Part shown: piece after piece, positions 1 to 9,639 of the stretch
Layout of the letters: each line of letters opens with the position of its first letter
How positions within the stretch are numbered: the stretch's first letter is position 1
Source: Neobacillus cucumis
GTDB lineage: Bacteria > Bacillota > Bacilli > Bacillales_B > DSM-18226
Assembly: GCF_016107705.1 (NCBI RefSeq)
Contig: NZ_JAEHGC010000021.1
Coordinates: forward strand, 3,812 to 67,811
Reading direction: 5' to 3'
DNA: 64,000 nt
Translations under genes and position numbers: made by a program
Notes under the pieces: generated by a model
Databases searched by the model: none
Told to the model about the DNA's origin: nothing
The model's input: the letters and a program-made list of their open reading frames with translations, nothing else

Positions 1-457
1 ATAAGAACTCCTGTGCCTTACCTTCCACATTTTCTTTTGTGAAGGTCATGAGCCACTCCGCAAAAGGTTCCAATCCTTTTTCTTTTGCAACGGTTGCTTT
101 TGTTCGGCGTTTTTGTTTATAAGGCCGATATAAATCTTCGACCTCCTGAAGCTTTTCAGCACGGGTGATGCTCTTGTTCAATTCTTCAGTTAGTTTTCCT
201 TGTTCAGCAATGATCCTCAGAACCTCTTCTTTACGTTGTTCGAGGTTTTGAATATACTGCCAGCGTTCTAAAATATTGCGAATCTGCACTTCATCAAGCG
301 CTCCAGTCATTTCCTTACGGTAACGGGCAATAAATGGTACGGTATTGCCTTCGTTTAGTAACGAAATCACACTTTTAACTTGCTTGGCGGAAATTGCTTG
401 CTCGGATGCAATCTTACCAAACAACAACTGCTCATCTTTTACGACTGTATCATTCAC
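1..457 (-). CDS. tex: Tex, RNA-binding transcription accessory protein (N-terminal part)
   Basis: The first about 152 residues of Tex, cut by the window edge, so the helix-hairpin-helix and S1 domains are outside. The visible part has the typical Tex N-terminus, including NEGNTVPFIARYRKEMTGAL and a basic EDLYRPYKQKRRTKA stretch. I place the start at a GTG (455-457), preceded by GGAGG at 8 bases. No ATG in frame fits as well. Tex binds nucleic acid and affects transcription; its exact role is unsettled. It lies downstream of ndoA but is separated from it by two terminators, so it is probably its own unit. Confidence 0.9.
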   Translation of the reverse strand, partial: MNDTVVKDEQLLFGKIASEQAISAKQVKSVISLLNEGNTVPFIARYRKEMTGALDEVQIRNILERWQYIQNLEQRKEEVLRIIAEQGKLTEELNKSITRAEKLQEVEDLYRPYKQKRRTKATVAKEKGLEPFAEWLMTFTKENVEGKAQEFL

Positions 458-547
458 TTAAACAATCCTCCACTTCATCATTTCCATTTTATTGTATCAA
501 ATAAAACTGAGCGATTCACCAACCATGGTTTTGCTTTTTTAGCAACA

Positions 548-575
548 AAAAAGCAAGCCGGCGGGCTTGCTTTCA
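548..575 (-). terminator. Rho-independent terminator-like hairpin upstream of tex
   Basis: A 10-bp stem (AAAGCAAGCC / GGCTTGCTTT) is followed by a T run on the minus strand. It is the second hairpin in tandem after ndoA and insulates tex from the toxin-antitoxin operon. Confidence 0.65.
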
Positions 576-609
576 GCAGAAAAACACAGTAGAAGAGTAG
601 AATATGTAT

Positions 610-637
610 AAAAAAACGCCCTTTCAAAAAGAGCGTG
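610..637 (-). terminator. Terminator after ndoA
   Basis: On the minus strand an ACGCTCTTT/AAAGGGCGT stem is followed by seven T residues, directly after the ndoA stop codon. It ends the alr-ndoAI-ndoA direction of transcription. Confidence 0.75.
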
Positions 638-642
638 CTTAG

Positions 643-993
643 CTAAAATTCGATGAGACCGATGCTTACACGCAAGGCATCATCCACTTTTTCCATCATT
701 TCGTCATCGAGATGGGTAATTTTATCGGTTAACCGCTGCTTATCTATTGTACGAATTTGTTCTAAAAGAATGACTGAGTCTCGTTCAAAACCGTAGCGCT
801 TCGCGTCTATTTCAACATGAGTCGGAAGCTTCGCTTTTTGAATTTGAGCTGTAATCGCTGCAACAATAACGGTGGGACTAAACCGATTCCCGATGTCGTT
901 TTGGATGACAAGTACAGGACGGACGCCGCCTTGTTCAGAACCAACAACTGGGGATAGGTCCGCGAAATATACGTCACCACGCTTGACAATCAA
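643..993 (-). CDS. ndoA: EndoA / MazF-type mRNA endoribonuclease toxin
   Basis: A 116-residue PemK/MazF toxin that cuts mRNA at specific sequences (UACAU in the B. subtilis enzyme). The sequence is almost the textbook Bacillus Endo[21 protein letters not shown] at the N-terminus, with the catalytic Arg25 (GGVRPVLVI) and Thr48 (AAITAQ) in place. The antitoxin gene lies 4 bases upstream, so the pair is co-transcribed and probably translationally coupled. In B. subtilis the next genes would be rsbR to sigB; here a terminator and tex follow instead. Confidence 0.97.
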   Translation of the reverse strand: MIVKRGDVYFADLSPVVGSEQGGVRPVLVIQNDIGNRFSPTVIVAAITAQIQKAKLPTHVEIDAKRYGFERDSVILLEQIRTIDKQRLTDKITHLDDEMMEKVDDALRVSIGLIEF

Positions 994-997
994 GGGA

Positions 998-1279
998 TTA
1001 TCCTCCGCTTACAAGACGTTCTACTGTGTGTTCTGCCTCGTATTCTGCTTGAAATGCTTCAGATGCAATCCTTAAATTAATCTTAGCCATTTCCATATAT
1101 CCACGTCTCATGGATTCGCGAATTTGTCTTTTTTTACGTTCGCGTAAATACATTTTTGTTGCTTGATAAATAAATTCGCTGCGATTCACATTTTCTAGCT
1201 TTACAAAACCATCTAACTCGGTTAAAAGATGTTGCGGTAATTTCACTAAGATCTCCGTAGTTGCGCCGGATTCAGACAC
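998..1279 (-). CDS. ndoAI: EndoAI antitoxin (ribbon-helix-helix)
   Basis: The 93-residue antitoxin that neutralises EndoA, with an N-terminal ribbon-helix-helix DNA-binding fold and a C-terminal toxin-binding tail ending [12 protein letters not shown], as in B. subtilis. I choose GTG at 1279 rather than the ATG at 1285. GGAGG sits 9 bases from the GTG but only 3 from the ATG, and the B. subtilis protein begins MSES, matching (M)SES here. It forms an operon with ndoA, 4 bases apart, and probably contributes to its own regulation. Confidence 0.93.
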   Translation of the reverse strand: MSESGATTEILVKLPQHLLTELDGFVKLENVNRSEFIYQATKMYLRERKKRQIRESMRRGYMEMAKINLRIASEAFQAEYEAEHTVERLVSGG

Positions 1280-1470
1280 AAACATACACCTCCACCATCA
1301 CTACACACCAATTTTTCTCTGTACCATATTTTATAATAACACTAATCAACCTAAATGCATAGACTAATTATAATACTATTGTATTATAAGCCAATAAAAG
1401 ATGCTTTTATGCACAAAAAGTCCGCAATAATATAAATATGTTTAAATTTAATAAATACGCCTTCATTTTT

Positions 1471-2628
1471 CTAAAGAAGATAGTTTTTTATTTCGGTTGC
1501 TTTTCCGCCTTTTTTATAAAGACGAGGGACTCGATTCGTTATAATACAGGGAACCTCGTAATTGATGGTCTCCAATTTTTTTGCAATTTCATTGATGGAT
1601 ATAAACTGATTGTTATCTTTCCCAATTAAGGTTACATTCGTACCAACAGGTACCTCATGCGGAAGCCGCACCATGAATTGGTCCATACAGATTCTGCCGA
1701 CAATTGGCACACGTATTCCATTGATTAATACTTCCTGACCCTGCAATTTTCGAATCCACCCATCTGCATAGCCAACTGGGACGGTCCCAATCCATTCATC
1801 CCCGCTTGCCTCATACGTAGCACCGTAACTTATTTTATCACCTTTATACAGTTGTTTTACATGGACAAGCTTTGAGTGCAGCGAAAAGGCTTCATTCAAA
1901 GAAAATGGAATTTCAGATTCCATCTCAAGGGATGGTGTCAATCCGTACATAGCAATCCCCAGGCGGACGGCATTATAAATGCCGCTTTGAAATCTCAGCG
2001 TTGCGGCGCTATTACTGCAATGAACATACTTTGGACGTACCTTCAGCACACTTATTAACTCTTGGAATAACTCGAATTGCTGATTGAAATAATTTTGATT
2101 CAGTTCATCTGCTGTAGCGAAATGAGTATAGATTCCTTCAAGGTGAAAACGCTGATCAAGGGATACCAGTTGCTCAAAATCTTCAAGTTCTTCTTTACCG
2201 CGAATACCAAGTCTGCCCATTCCAGTATCCAACTTTATATGAACAGACACCCTGCTATCTATTTTTAAATGTTTTTGAGCCTCCAGCAGCCAATCCTTTT
2301 GAAAAACGGTAAGGGTTATTTGATTATCTGCAGCCATTTGTACGTCTTCGGCACGACTGGCACCTAATACAAGAATAGGTGCTGTAATTCCTTTTTTTCT
2401 CAAAGCAAGGGCTTCGTCCATAAAGGCTACAGCCAAATGCGTTGCACCCGCATCAAGCGCTTCTCTTGCCACTTGTACATCCCCGTGTCCATAGGCATTT
2501 GCTTTTACAACTGCCATGATTTCCACTTCATTGGGCAGAAGCTTTTTAACGGACGATACATTCGCATGAATACAATCCAAGTCTACTTCCGCCCATGTGT
2601 CTCGATAGAAAAAGCTGTGCTCTTCCAT
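1471..2628 (-). CDS. alr: Alanine racemase
   Basis: A PLP-dependent racemase that makes D-alanine for peptidoglycan. Full length at 385 residues. The PLP lysine is Lys42 in [11 protein letters not shown], and the second catalytic base is probably Tyr268 in SYGATYEA. The ATG has a GGAAGTG site at normal spacing. It is followed on the same strand by ndoAI-ndoA after about 185 bases. D-Ala made here feeds ddl and murF, also in this window. The neighbourhood (lipoprotein, alr, ndoAI, ndoA) matches B. subtilis dal. Confidence 0.97.
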   Translation of the reverse strand: MEEHSFFYRDTWAEVDLDCIHANVSSVKKLLPNEVEIMAVVKANAYGHGDVQVAREALDAGATHLAVAFMDEALALRKKGITAPILVLGASRAEDVQMAADNQITLTVFQKDWLLEAQKHLKIDSRVSVHIKLDTGMGRLGIRGKEELEDFEQLVSLDQRFHLEGIYTHFATADELNQNYFNQQFELFQELISVLKVRPKYVHCSNSAATLRFQSGIYNAVRLGIAMYGLTPSLEMESEIPFSLNEAFSLHSKLVHVKQLYKGDKISYGATYEASGDEWIGTVPVGYADGWIRKLQGQEVLINGIRVPIVGRICMDQFMVRLPHEVPVGTNVTLIGKDNNQFISINEIAKKLETINYEVPCIITNRVPRLYKKGGKATEIKNYLL

Positions 2629-2702
2629 TTTTTCACTTCCTAAGAACGTTAATTAAACTCCAATAATATTTTATCATAAAACAATTTAATTGCTCCAAAT
2701 CA

Positions 2703-2731
2703 AAAAGAAAACAGGCTTTAAAAAGCCTGCT
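2703..2731 (-). terminator. Terminator after the ydcC-like gene
   Basis: A CAGGCTTT/AAAGCCTG stem is followed by a T-rich tail on the minus strand. It lies between the lipoprotein gene and alr, so alr likely has its own promoter. Confidence 0.65.
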
Positions 2732-2740
2732 TAAAATATC

Positions 2741-3754
2741 CTATTTAACAGCATCACCCTGTACGGATTGTGCTACTTCAATCATTTCATCTCTTGAAAG
2801 ATTTTTCGAAGCAATCATGTAATCTACCCCGTCTTGCGTCCAAGAAATAGAGTGATCCGATACAGCACCAATGGTTGTTCCCAAATCTACCAAATCCCCT
2901 TCCACATACGTCGGTGAAGTGGAGGCATCTTTCACTGTTACTTTTTCCTGTACAAGTGTATAGGATTTTTTGCCGTCATAGGTTAAAACAACTCGTTTGC
3001 CGTCTTCAATGCTTACTTCATCTTCCTTAATTAACTTCGTACCAGAAATTTTGGCTGTTGGATATTTAACCGTAAAGGCAGCATCTTTTGGTTCCGCCAT
3101 TGCAGGCATTCCGATTTGTGCCCTTGTCATATTCTTTTTCAATTTAAAATCGTCTTTATCAAAGCTTGCATTAAACTTCACTTTTTCAAATTCAACTGTT
3201 ACAAGCGGATTTCGGTCAGGATCCATTACTTTAACCACTGCCGGTGATAAATCCTTCTTATTTAGTTTAATTTCTTGGAATGGGAGCATGCTATTATTTT
3301 GATAGCGTGTTTTCGTTTCAAATACATAGTAGTCCTTGGTTGAGGAGAATTTTGCCTCTTTATCCATCATAATATCTTTAATTAATGATTCATATAGATA
3401 AGCCTGGCTGCTGTTTTGCGGCCAATCGCTCTGGAATTTAAAGCTCTTATTTAAGGCAGGAGTTAGAACGAATACCCCTTCGTCATTCCTTAAAATCATC
3501 TGACTTTGGTCTTTTTCGGCATTTTTTAGATTTACTCGATAAAACTTCTTGTCCTTTTGCCAGATTTCAACATTATACACTTGAGAATCCGTGCCCATTT
3601 TTAGGGTCATTTTTGCATTTACTTTATAACCCGATAAATCATCAAGTTTACCACTTAACTCTTTTACTACATCACCCTGAGACTTCGACCCACAAGCTGC
3701 CAGCAAAAAGATGACCATTAGTCCCGTGATCAGCAGCATCAACTTTTTCCTCAT
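2741..3754 (-). CDS. ydcC: YdcC-like outer-surface lipoprotein (LolA/DUF4367-type fold)
   Basis: A secreted lipoprotein of 337 residues. A basic N-terminus (MRKKLM), a hydrophobic core and the lipobox LLAACGS mark signal peptidase II cleavage before Cys21. I use the ATG at 3754 because AAGGGG lies 8 bases upstream; an in-frame ATG 24 bases earlier has no site. Family members resemble the LolA lipoprotein carrier and the sporulation lipoprotein YdcC. The position between acpS and alr is conserved with B. subtilis. Molecular function is unknown. Confidence 0.88.
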   Translation of the reverse strand: MRKKLMLLITGLMVIFLLAACGSKSQGDVVKELSGKLDDLSGYKVNAKMTLKMGTDSQVYNVEIWQKDKKFYRVNLKNAEKDQSQMILRNDEGVFVLTPALNKSFKFQSDWPQNSSQAYLYESLIKDIMMDKEAKFSSTKDYYVFETKTRYQNNSMLPFQEIKLNKKDLSPAVVKVMDPDRNPLVTVEFEKVKFNASFDKDDFKLKKNMTRAQIGMPAMAEPKDAAFTVKYPTAKISGTKLIKEDEVSIEDGKRVVLTYDGKKSYTLVQEKVTVKDASTSPTYVEGDLVDLGTTIGAVSDHSISWTQDGVDYMIASKNLSRDEMIEVAQSVQGDAVK

Positions 3755-3919
3755 TCCTTCAACCCCTTCTTGTCTCATTTCATATGATTATGGAGAAGAG
3801 AAAGGCAGGGGCCAGAATAATCGCTTATCAAAATGACCATAGCTGACCTTGTCTCTCCTAATTCTCTATGAATATATGAGACAACCTTTAGGAATATGCT
3901 AATGAGGAAGGTCAAGCAG

Positions 3920-4282
3920 TTATTTTTTTATCACTTCATTCTCAATAATCACTTGGGCCACAACATATTCTTTGCTATGAGAAATAGATAAATGGCCTTT
4001 GATTTCCGGCTTTACAAAATAGGGCTTTCCTAGAGAATCCGAATCAATCTCAATATCCAAAAAGGACAGCTCTTTTCCAATCCCTGTACCGGCAGCTTTC
4101 GAAAAGGCCTCTTTTGCTGCAAATCTTCCAGCTAAAAATTCAACCTGCCTCCGCTCTGAAAGCACCTCGAATTTTTGTTTCTCCTGGTCAGTTAAAATTC
4201 GGTCAATCAATTTTCGTTGTCTATGTAATAAATCCTGAACCCTTGACAATTCAATAATATCAATCCCAATCCCTTTAATCAT
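3920..4282 (-). CDS. acpS: Holo-[acyl-carrier-protein] synthase
   Basis: Transfers 4'-phosphopantetheine from CoA to acyl carrier protein for fatty-acid synthesis. At 120 residues it is normal for the family. The Mg-binding residues Asp8 (GIGIDIIE) and Glu58 ([10 protein letters not shown]) are present, followed by the GTGIG loop. It is divergent from the rhomboid gene; the two start codons are only 80 bases apart, so the promoters overlap. Confidence 0.96.
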   Translation of the reverse strand: MIKGIGIDIIELSRVQDLLHRQRKLIDRILTDQEKQKFEVLSERRQVEFLAGRFAAKEAFSKAAGTGIGKELSFLDIEIDSDSLGKPYFVKPEIKGHLSISHSKEYVVAQVIIENEVIKK

Positions 4283-4361
4283 GCTTCATCTTCCTTCTAT
4301 TTGGTTTATAATCAGCATAAATAATAATGTACAAGTCGCAAAAGCTCCAGGAGGTACATAT

Positions 4362-5090
4362 ATGTTTACAAGAACGGAAAGCTTTCGTGAATTTATCCGT
4401 TTGTATCCAATTGTTTCTACTATTATTACCATGCATGTAGTTTTATTTCTTTTCACCGTACTGCCTATCTTCCCAAACTACTGGTTTTTTGAACATCTTT
4501 CAGGTGTAAACCTTTATATTTTGGAGGGAGAATATTGGCGGCTCATTACTCCAACCTTTTTGCATAGCGGTTTTACACATATGCTTTTTAATAGTGTTTC
4601 TTTGCTGCTGTTCGGCCCAGCGCTTGAACGAATGCTTGGCGGGGTAAAATTTCTATTGGTCTATCTTGTATCAGGACTGATTGCCAACCTCGCAACGCTT
4701 CTCCTTGAGCCGCTCAGCTATACCCACGTCGGCTCAAGTGGAGCGATTTTTGGCCTTTTTGGATATTATGTAGCGATTATTATTTTTCGTAAAAATTGGC
4801 TTTCGAGACAAAACTCACATATTATCCTCGTTCTATGCGTCCTCAGCTTAATTATGACATTTTTACAGCCAAATATTAATATTACCGCCCATTTATTCGG
4901 ATTACTTGGTGGATTTTTCCTCGGAGTGATTCCCTATTACAACAAAAAGGAGCTTTCCAATTCAATTAAAGATGTCACTTATTGGGCAAGCGGAAAAAGA
5001 CGACTGTTTACTTCTAAATCCCCCCTAAAAATTTTAATTTGGGGAATCGTTATATTAATCGTTATCATTGGCATTTTCTCACAAAAATAA
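4362..5090 (+). CDS. Rhomboid family intramembrane serine protease (YdcA-like)
   Basis: A polytopic membrane protease of 242 residues. The catalytic dyad is visible as Ser126 in GSSGAIFG and His177 in NITAHLFG. Rhomboids cleave substrates within or near the membrane. The ATG at 4362 has GGAGG at 7 bases, so the 27 in-frame codons upstream are not used. The gene diverges from acpS as ydcA does in B. subtilis. It lacks the N-terminal extension and TPR repeats of GluP. Confidence 0.92.
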   Translation: MFTRTESFREFIRLYPIVSTIITMHVVLFLFTVLPIFPNYWFFEHLSGVNLYILEGEYWRLITPTFLHSGFTHMLFNSVSLLLFGPALERMLGGVKFLLVYLVSGLIANLATLLLEPLSYTHVGSSGAIFGLFGYYVAIIIFRKNWLSRQNSHIILVLCVLSLIMTFLQPNINITAHLFGLLGGFFLGVIPYYNKKELSNSIKDVTYWASGKRRLFTSKSPLKILIWGIVILIVIIGIFSQK

Positions 5091-5091
5091 A

Positions 5092-5119
5092 GAGAACCTC
5101 CATCCGTGGAGGTTTTTTC
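5092..5119 (+). terminator. Terminator after the rhomboid gene
   Basis: AACCTCCA/TGGAGGTT stem with a following T run, a few bases after the stop codon. Confidence 0.85.
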
Positions 5120-5198
5120 ATTTTTCAAAGATATATTTATATGGAACAGGGAATTCTACAAAAAGTTTGTGAAGTGAAAAGTATGTATTTCTTTAAAC

Positions 5199-5711
5199 CT
5201 ATCTTGATTCTTTATTAAATGAAAACTCTGCGTTTTTAAGACTAGCTGCCCTCCTAATCGATTGTTCTACAACGTACTGAAAGCCATAAATAATAATCGC
5301 CAAGAATATACAAATAAAATACCAAGTAGTATGTTTCATCTTTATAAATTTGACAATTCCGACTTTTTTACCTATATAAGGTAATGGAAAAGCATTTATG
5401 ACATCCAAAACCATATTTGTAAGTAGGTACTTTGGAAAATTTCCGAATGTTAATTTAAAGATCCATAGTGTTGCTACAAAATAAGGACCCAATATAAATG
5501 TAAAATCTATCGGACCAGGAGATATAGGGCTTTTAGTAATCCACCATTTTTTCTTATAACAAATTAGGCTGAATACGCTTAAAAATAAATTGGTAAAGCT
5601 TGCTACGGGTAAAAACCTAAAAAAACTTCTTATTCCCATAAAAGGAACGGTTAGCCAAGGAAAAATTAATACGGCTAAAGAGAATGCAATTTTCGTTTTA
5701 TGCTTAACCAT
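5199..5711 (-). CDS. Uncharacterised membrane protein, 170 aa
   Basis: Not recognised by family. Hydrophobic, with about four or five predicted membrane segments (residues about 8-25, 32-55, 72-90, 95-112 and 132-152) and short basic loops. The ATG at 5711 follows a GGGGGAG site; a TTG 15 bases upstream has no site. It lies in the accessory block between the rhomboid gene and a DUF2071 gene, with no obvious operon partner (about 115 bases to the next gene). Confidence 0.75.
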   Translation of the reverse strand: MVKHKTKIAFSLAVLIFPWLTVPFMGIRSFFRFLPVASFTNLFLSVFSLICYKKKWWITKSPISPGPIDFTFILGPYFVATLWIFKLTFGNFPKYLLTNMVLDVINAFPLPYIGKKVGIVKFIKMKHTTWYFICIFLAIIIYGFQYVVEQSIRRAASLKNAEFSFNKESR

Positions 5712-5826
5712 TAAGCTCCCCCTCAAATTGATCTTTTACAGTAATAATTCCATAAAAATATAATTTATCCAGACTAACCCAAATATACACGAATTAAATT
5801 AATACTTCTCTTCTTAACAAATAATT

Positions 5827-6576
5827 TTATTGAGTCTGTATTTTCTTAATATTCCATATTAGCGACTCAACCCCTGTAGAGAAATGCGCGATAGGATTCA
5901 CTTGAGATATGTCAAATTGAAAAGGAGAAAAAAGGGTATTCCTGAATATCTCTATTTCTGCTTTTTGCAACGGCCAAGGCAGATGGTGTATTTCACCACA
6001 ATAAATATTGCCTCCGTGATTCGAACTATAGAGGCAATAACGCTCAGTGAGCCAATGGTCTAGCGTTCCTTCCTTTGGAAAATAAACTTCCGATACCGGA
6101 ACGTATTTCCCCTTAAATGATATAGGGGTTTTAAAATTACCGTTCCTACTACTTTCAATATGAAAGGATTGTCCTTCTTTTCGCAAAGAAATTTGTGCTG
6201 AATTATACGGTAAATGAAACCATCTTTTTGCAATCTTCAAGGAAGCCCAGTTCTTAACATCAATAGATAAAAAATAAATACCGGGTTTTCCATCGCATGT
6301 TACATATGTTCTTACATTCATTTCTGGAAATTTAGGGGTTAGGGAAATAGATGATACTCCACGGGGAAAGATTCCTTCTAAAACAAATACAATGACACCT
6401 AACCATGCGGAGCCATTAAAAGTATCAATTTGTAAAGAAGAAGGAATATATGGCCGTAGTATATTAAGTGGAATTGGCCAATGCAAAAACAATAAATTTT
6501 TCCAAGTTTGTCGCATAATCCAATATTTCGATGGTAATGGCCAAGATCGATGACCAAGATCATTCATTATATTCAT
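5827..6576 (-). CDS. DUF2071 (YqjF-like) protein
   Basis: A soluble protein of 249 residues with the DUF2071/YqjF signature: an early W-KNLLFLHWP-IP segment, LRPYIPSSLQIDTFNGSAWL, then a VRTYVTCDGKPGIYFLSID core and a late HHLPWPLQ motif. The fold is related to acetoacetate decarboxylase-like proteins, but no reaction is established for this family. The start is ATG 6576 with GGGGG at 8 bases. It is divergent from the first glutamate-synthase-like gene. Confidence 0.88.
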   Translation of the reverse strand: MNIMNDLGHRSWPLPSKYWIMRQTWKNLLFLHWPIPLNILRPYIPSSLQIDTFNGSAWLGVIVFVLEGIFPRGVSSISLTPKFPEMNVRTYVTCDGKPGIYFLSIDVKNWASLKIAKRWFHLPYNSAQISLRKEGQSFHIESSRNGNFKTPISFKGKYVPVSEVYFPKEGTLDHWLTERYCLYSSNHGGNIYCGEIHHLPWPLQKAEIEIFRNTLFSPFQFDISQVNPIAHFSTGVESLIWNIKKIQTQ

Positions 6577-6765
6577 CAAAAAATCCCCCTGTTTTTATAT
6601 GTATATAGTTTAGTGTAAATTGAAAATTTAATACGATGTTATATATATAAAATCTAGACTGTTTTCTAAGTATTATCTTGATATTTATAAGATTTCCCTT
6701 TTTTTGGACATAATAAGATTAGTTGACTTTATTATTGAAACTTTGCGGAATTTGGAGAAATAACT

Positions 6766-8178
6766 ATGGCAAACATTTTATATTATTTGACTTTTGGAAT
6801 GGTAGCATTTATTTGTACTATTTTTATATTCATGCTTTTTGGATGGCGTTGGTTCATGAAACGAATGGTGAAACAAATGGGGAAAATTATTTTAACAGAC
6901 AGTTATCAAGAAAATGTGATGGAATTGATGCCCGGACTCCGGCATATGGGCATACAAAATATGCTTGAAAATAGCTTGCGCGCAGAAACAGGCGATGTTC
7001 TCCACCGCCCGCTTGGCTCTTCAAAAAAATGGCCACATCTAGATGCGATTACCTTTATCCCTGCCCAAACGTCACCTTTTCCGATTGACGGTGAAGAAGA
7101 TGTCGATGTGGAAGTAACCATTGGGCCACAAGCAAAAAAACCAATGAAAATAAAAATTCCGTTAATGATCAGCGGCATGGCCTATGGGATTGCCCTCAGT
7201 GAGGAAGTGAGAATCTCATTAGCACAAGCGGCGAATAATGTTGGGACCGCTATCAATTCCGGTGAGGGGGCAGTTTTACCTGAGGAAATCAATATCGGCG
7301 GAAAATATATTTTACAATTTTCCAAAACAGATTGGTCAAAGGAGGAAGAATTAATTAAGCGGGCAGATATGATCGAAGTTAAGTTGGGGCAGGGGGCATT
7401 ACTTGGGACAGGCGGGAAAATTTCTCCTAAAAATTTAACAGGCCGTGCCCGTGAACTGATGGGGTTAAAGGAAAACGAGGATGCCGTGCTTTATGATAAT
7501 TTTGTAGAAAATCAAACGCTGGATGATTTGAAAGAACTAGTTGATGAGCTTCGGAATATAACAGGTGGTGTTCCCATTGGCTCAAAAATGGGGGCCGGCG
7601 GGAAAATTGAAGAAGATATTGATCATTTAATCTACATAGGTGTTGATTATATTGCCGTAGATGGCGGACAAGCAGCAACACTTGGTGCCCCCCCTATTTT
7701 ATCTGACGACGTTGGAATCCCAACTTTGCATGCAATTGTCAGAGCAGCTAAACATCTAGAAAAGAGAAACATGAAGGGGAAAATTAGTTTGATTGCCTCT
7801 GGCGGACTTTTAGTACCCGGACATTTTTTAAAGGTGCTTGCCCTCGGAGCGGATGCTGTGTATTTAGGCTCCGCTATGTTATTTAGTGTCTCACATCCAC
7901 AATCATTGAATGCCCTTCCGTTTGAACCGCCGACACAAGTTGCATGGAATCAAGGGAAATACAAGGATCAATTTAAGATTGAAGTTGGTGTAAAATCGGC
8001 AGAGAAATTCTTAACAGCAAGTACCGAAGAGATAAAAATGGCTTTGAGAGCAATGGGAAAACGCTCTTTAAAAGAGTTATCAAAAAAGGATCTGGTATCC
8101 TATGATGAATTAACCGCCAAAATGGTTGGAATTCCGTTTTCCTTTGAACCGTGGGACGCAAAACAAATGGAGAATTAA
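6766..8178 (+). CDS. Membrane-anchored FMN-binding glutamate synthase-like protein, copy 1
   Basis: 470 residues: an N-terminal membrane anchor (about 4-25), a linker, then the FMN-binding TIM barrel of the glutamate synthase large subunit (about 110-440). The barrel is recognised by PLMISGMAYGIALSEE, INSGEGAVLPEE, KLGQGALLG, a GGKIEEDIDHL segment and a phosphate-binding GGLLVPGHFLKVLALGADAV. The glutaminase domain and the Fe-S cysteines of true GltB are absent, so it is not a complete glutamate synthase. B. subtilis YerD is a relative. The site is GGAGA. The next gene is a paralogue 45 bases downstream. Confidence 0.88.
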   Translation: MANILYYLTFGMVAFICTIFIFMLFGWRWFMKRMVKQMGKIILTDSYQENVMELMPGLRHMGIQNMLENSLRAETGDVLHRPLGSSKKWPHLDAITFIPAQTSPFPIDGEEDVDVEVTIGPQAKKPMKIKIPLMISGMAYGIALSEEVRISLAQAANNVGTAINSGEGAVLPEEINIGGKYILQFSKTDWSKEEELIKRADMIEVKLGQGALLGTGGKISPKNLTGRARELMGLKENEDAVLYDNFVENQTLDDLKELVDELRNITGGVPIGSKMGAGGKIEEDIDHLIYIGVDYIAVDGGQAATLGAPPILSDDVGIPTLHAIVRAAKHLEKRNMKGKISLIASGGLLVPGHFLKVLALGADAVYLGSAMLFSVSHPQSLNALPFEPPTQVAWNQGKYKDQFKIEVGVKSAEKFLTASTEEIKMALRAMGKRSLKELSKKDLVSYDELTAKMVGIPFSFEPWDAKQMEN

Positions 8179-8223
8179 TTTACATGATACGATCAATTTT
8201 TTTATGTATTTGGAGAAGTGACT

Positions 8224-9639
8224 ATGGCGAACCTATTGGTTTATTTAACTTTTGCACTCACATCTTTCTTATTTATCGTGGTTCTCTTCATGCTCGTCGG
8301 CTGGCGCTGGGTGATGAAACTAATCACGAAAAGGGCCGGAAAAATCATTTTATCTGACAGTTATCAAGAAAATATTATGGAATTGATCCCAGGCCTTCGG
8401 CATATGGGCATTCAAAATATGCTGGAAAATAGCTTGCGGGCAGAAACAGGGACGGTCCTTTCTCGCCCGCTTGGCGGCTCTTCTAAAAAATGGCCGCATT
8501 TGGATCCGATTACCTTTATCCCCGCACAAACATCACCCTTTCCAGTTGATGGTGAAGATGATGTAGATGTTACCGTTACCATTGGGCCAAGGGCCAAAAA
8601 ACCAATGGAAATAAAAATTCCACTTATGATCAGTGGAATGGGCTTTGGGATTTCACTTAGTGAACAAGCCAGGCTTTCTTTGGCAACCGCTGCTAAAAAG
8701 ACAGGAACAGCGATTAATTCCGGGCAAGGTGGCATCCTGCCCGAAGAATTAGACGCAGCCGGAAAGTATATTTTACAATTTTCTAAAACTGATTGGGCAA
8801 AGGAAGATCACTTATTTAGCCGTGCTGATATGATTGAAATTAAATTGGGCCAGGGTGCAATGGCGGGAATGGGCGAAAAAATTCCGCCACAAAGTTTAGC
8901 AGGTCGTGCACGTGAAGTAATGGGACTTGAGGAAAATGAGGAAGCAGTCATTCATGAAAACTTTTGGGAAGACCAAACCTTAGTAGATTTAAAACTAATG
9001 GTGGAGGAGCTGCGGGTACGATCAGGAGGAGTACCTATTGGTGTCAAAATTGGCGCAGGTGGAAAAATTGAAGAAGATCTAGATCATTTAATCTTTATGG
9101 GAGTTGATTTTATTACGATTGACGGCGGACAAGCTGCAATGAAGGGTGCACCGCCGATATTATTTGATGACTTTGGAATCCCAACCTTGCATGCTGTCGT
9201 AAGAGCTGTAAATCATCTAGAAAAAAGAAACAAGAAGGGAAAGATTAGTTTAATCATTTCAGGAGGCCTTTTAGTTCCCGGTCATTTTTTAAAAGTGCTT
9301 GCTCTCGGTGCCGATGCTGTCTATGTAGGCTCTGCCATGTTGTTTGCTCTCGCCCATGATCAAGTATTAAATGCCCTTCCATTTGAACCGCCAACACAAG
9401 CAATGTGGTATGACGGCAAGTTCAAGGATCAATTTAAAACAGAAAAGGGAGAAAAAACGGCGGAAAAATTCTTAACAGCGAGTACAGAAGAAATGAAAAT
9501 GGCATTAAGAGCAATGGGAAAACGCTCTTTAAAAGAGTTATCAAAGAAGGATTTAGTATCCTATGATGAGTTGACGGCAAAAATGGTTGGAATACCATTT
9601 TCCTTTGAACCATGGGAAGACAACCAATTCGAGAAGTAA
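8224..9639 (+). CDS. Membrane-anchored FMN-binding glutamate synthase-like protein, copy 2
   Basis: 471 residues, a close tandem paralogue of the preceding gene with the same membrane anchor plus GltS-type FMN barrel. The last about 55 residues are almost identical. The INSGEGAV motif is INSGQGGI here. Leaders are also alike (a TTTGGAGAA-(A/G)T(A/G)ACT stretch before the ATG), so the duplication included the translation signal. The start is ATG 8224 rather than the GTG 6 bases earlier. The substrate is unknown; the two may form a hetero-oligomer, which is inference. Confidence 0.87.
   Translation: MANLLVYLTFALTSFLFIVVLFMLVGWRWVMKLITKRAGKIILSDSYQENIMELIPGLRHMGIQNMLENSLRAETGTVLSRPLGGSSKKWPHLDPITFIPAQTSPFPVDGEDDVDVTVTIGPRAKKPMEIKIPLMISGMGFGISLSEQARLSLATAAKKTGTAINSGQGGILPEELDAAGKYILQFSKTDWAKEDHLFSRADMIEIKLGQGAMAGMGEKIPPQSLAGRAREVMGLEENEEAVIHENFWEDQTLVDLKLMVEELRVRSGGVPIGVKIGAGGKIEEDLDHLIFMGVDFITIDGGQAAMKGAPPILFDDFGIPTLHAVVRAVNHLEKRNKKGKISLIISGGLLVPGHFLKVLALGADAVYVGSAMLFALAHDQVLNALPFEPPTQAMWYDGKFKDQFKTEKGEKTAEKFLTASTEEMKMALRAMGKRSLKELSKKDLVSYDELTAKMVGIPFSFEPWEDNQFEK

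Noticed and set aside
380..592. 70-codon plus-strand open frame at the window start
   Set aside because: Antisense to the start of tex and across a terminator; no support as a gene.
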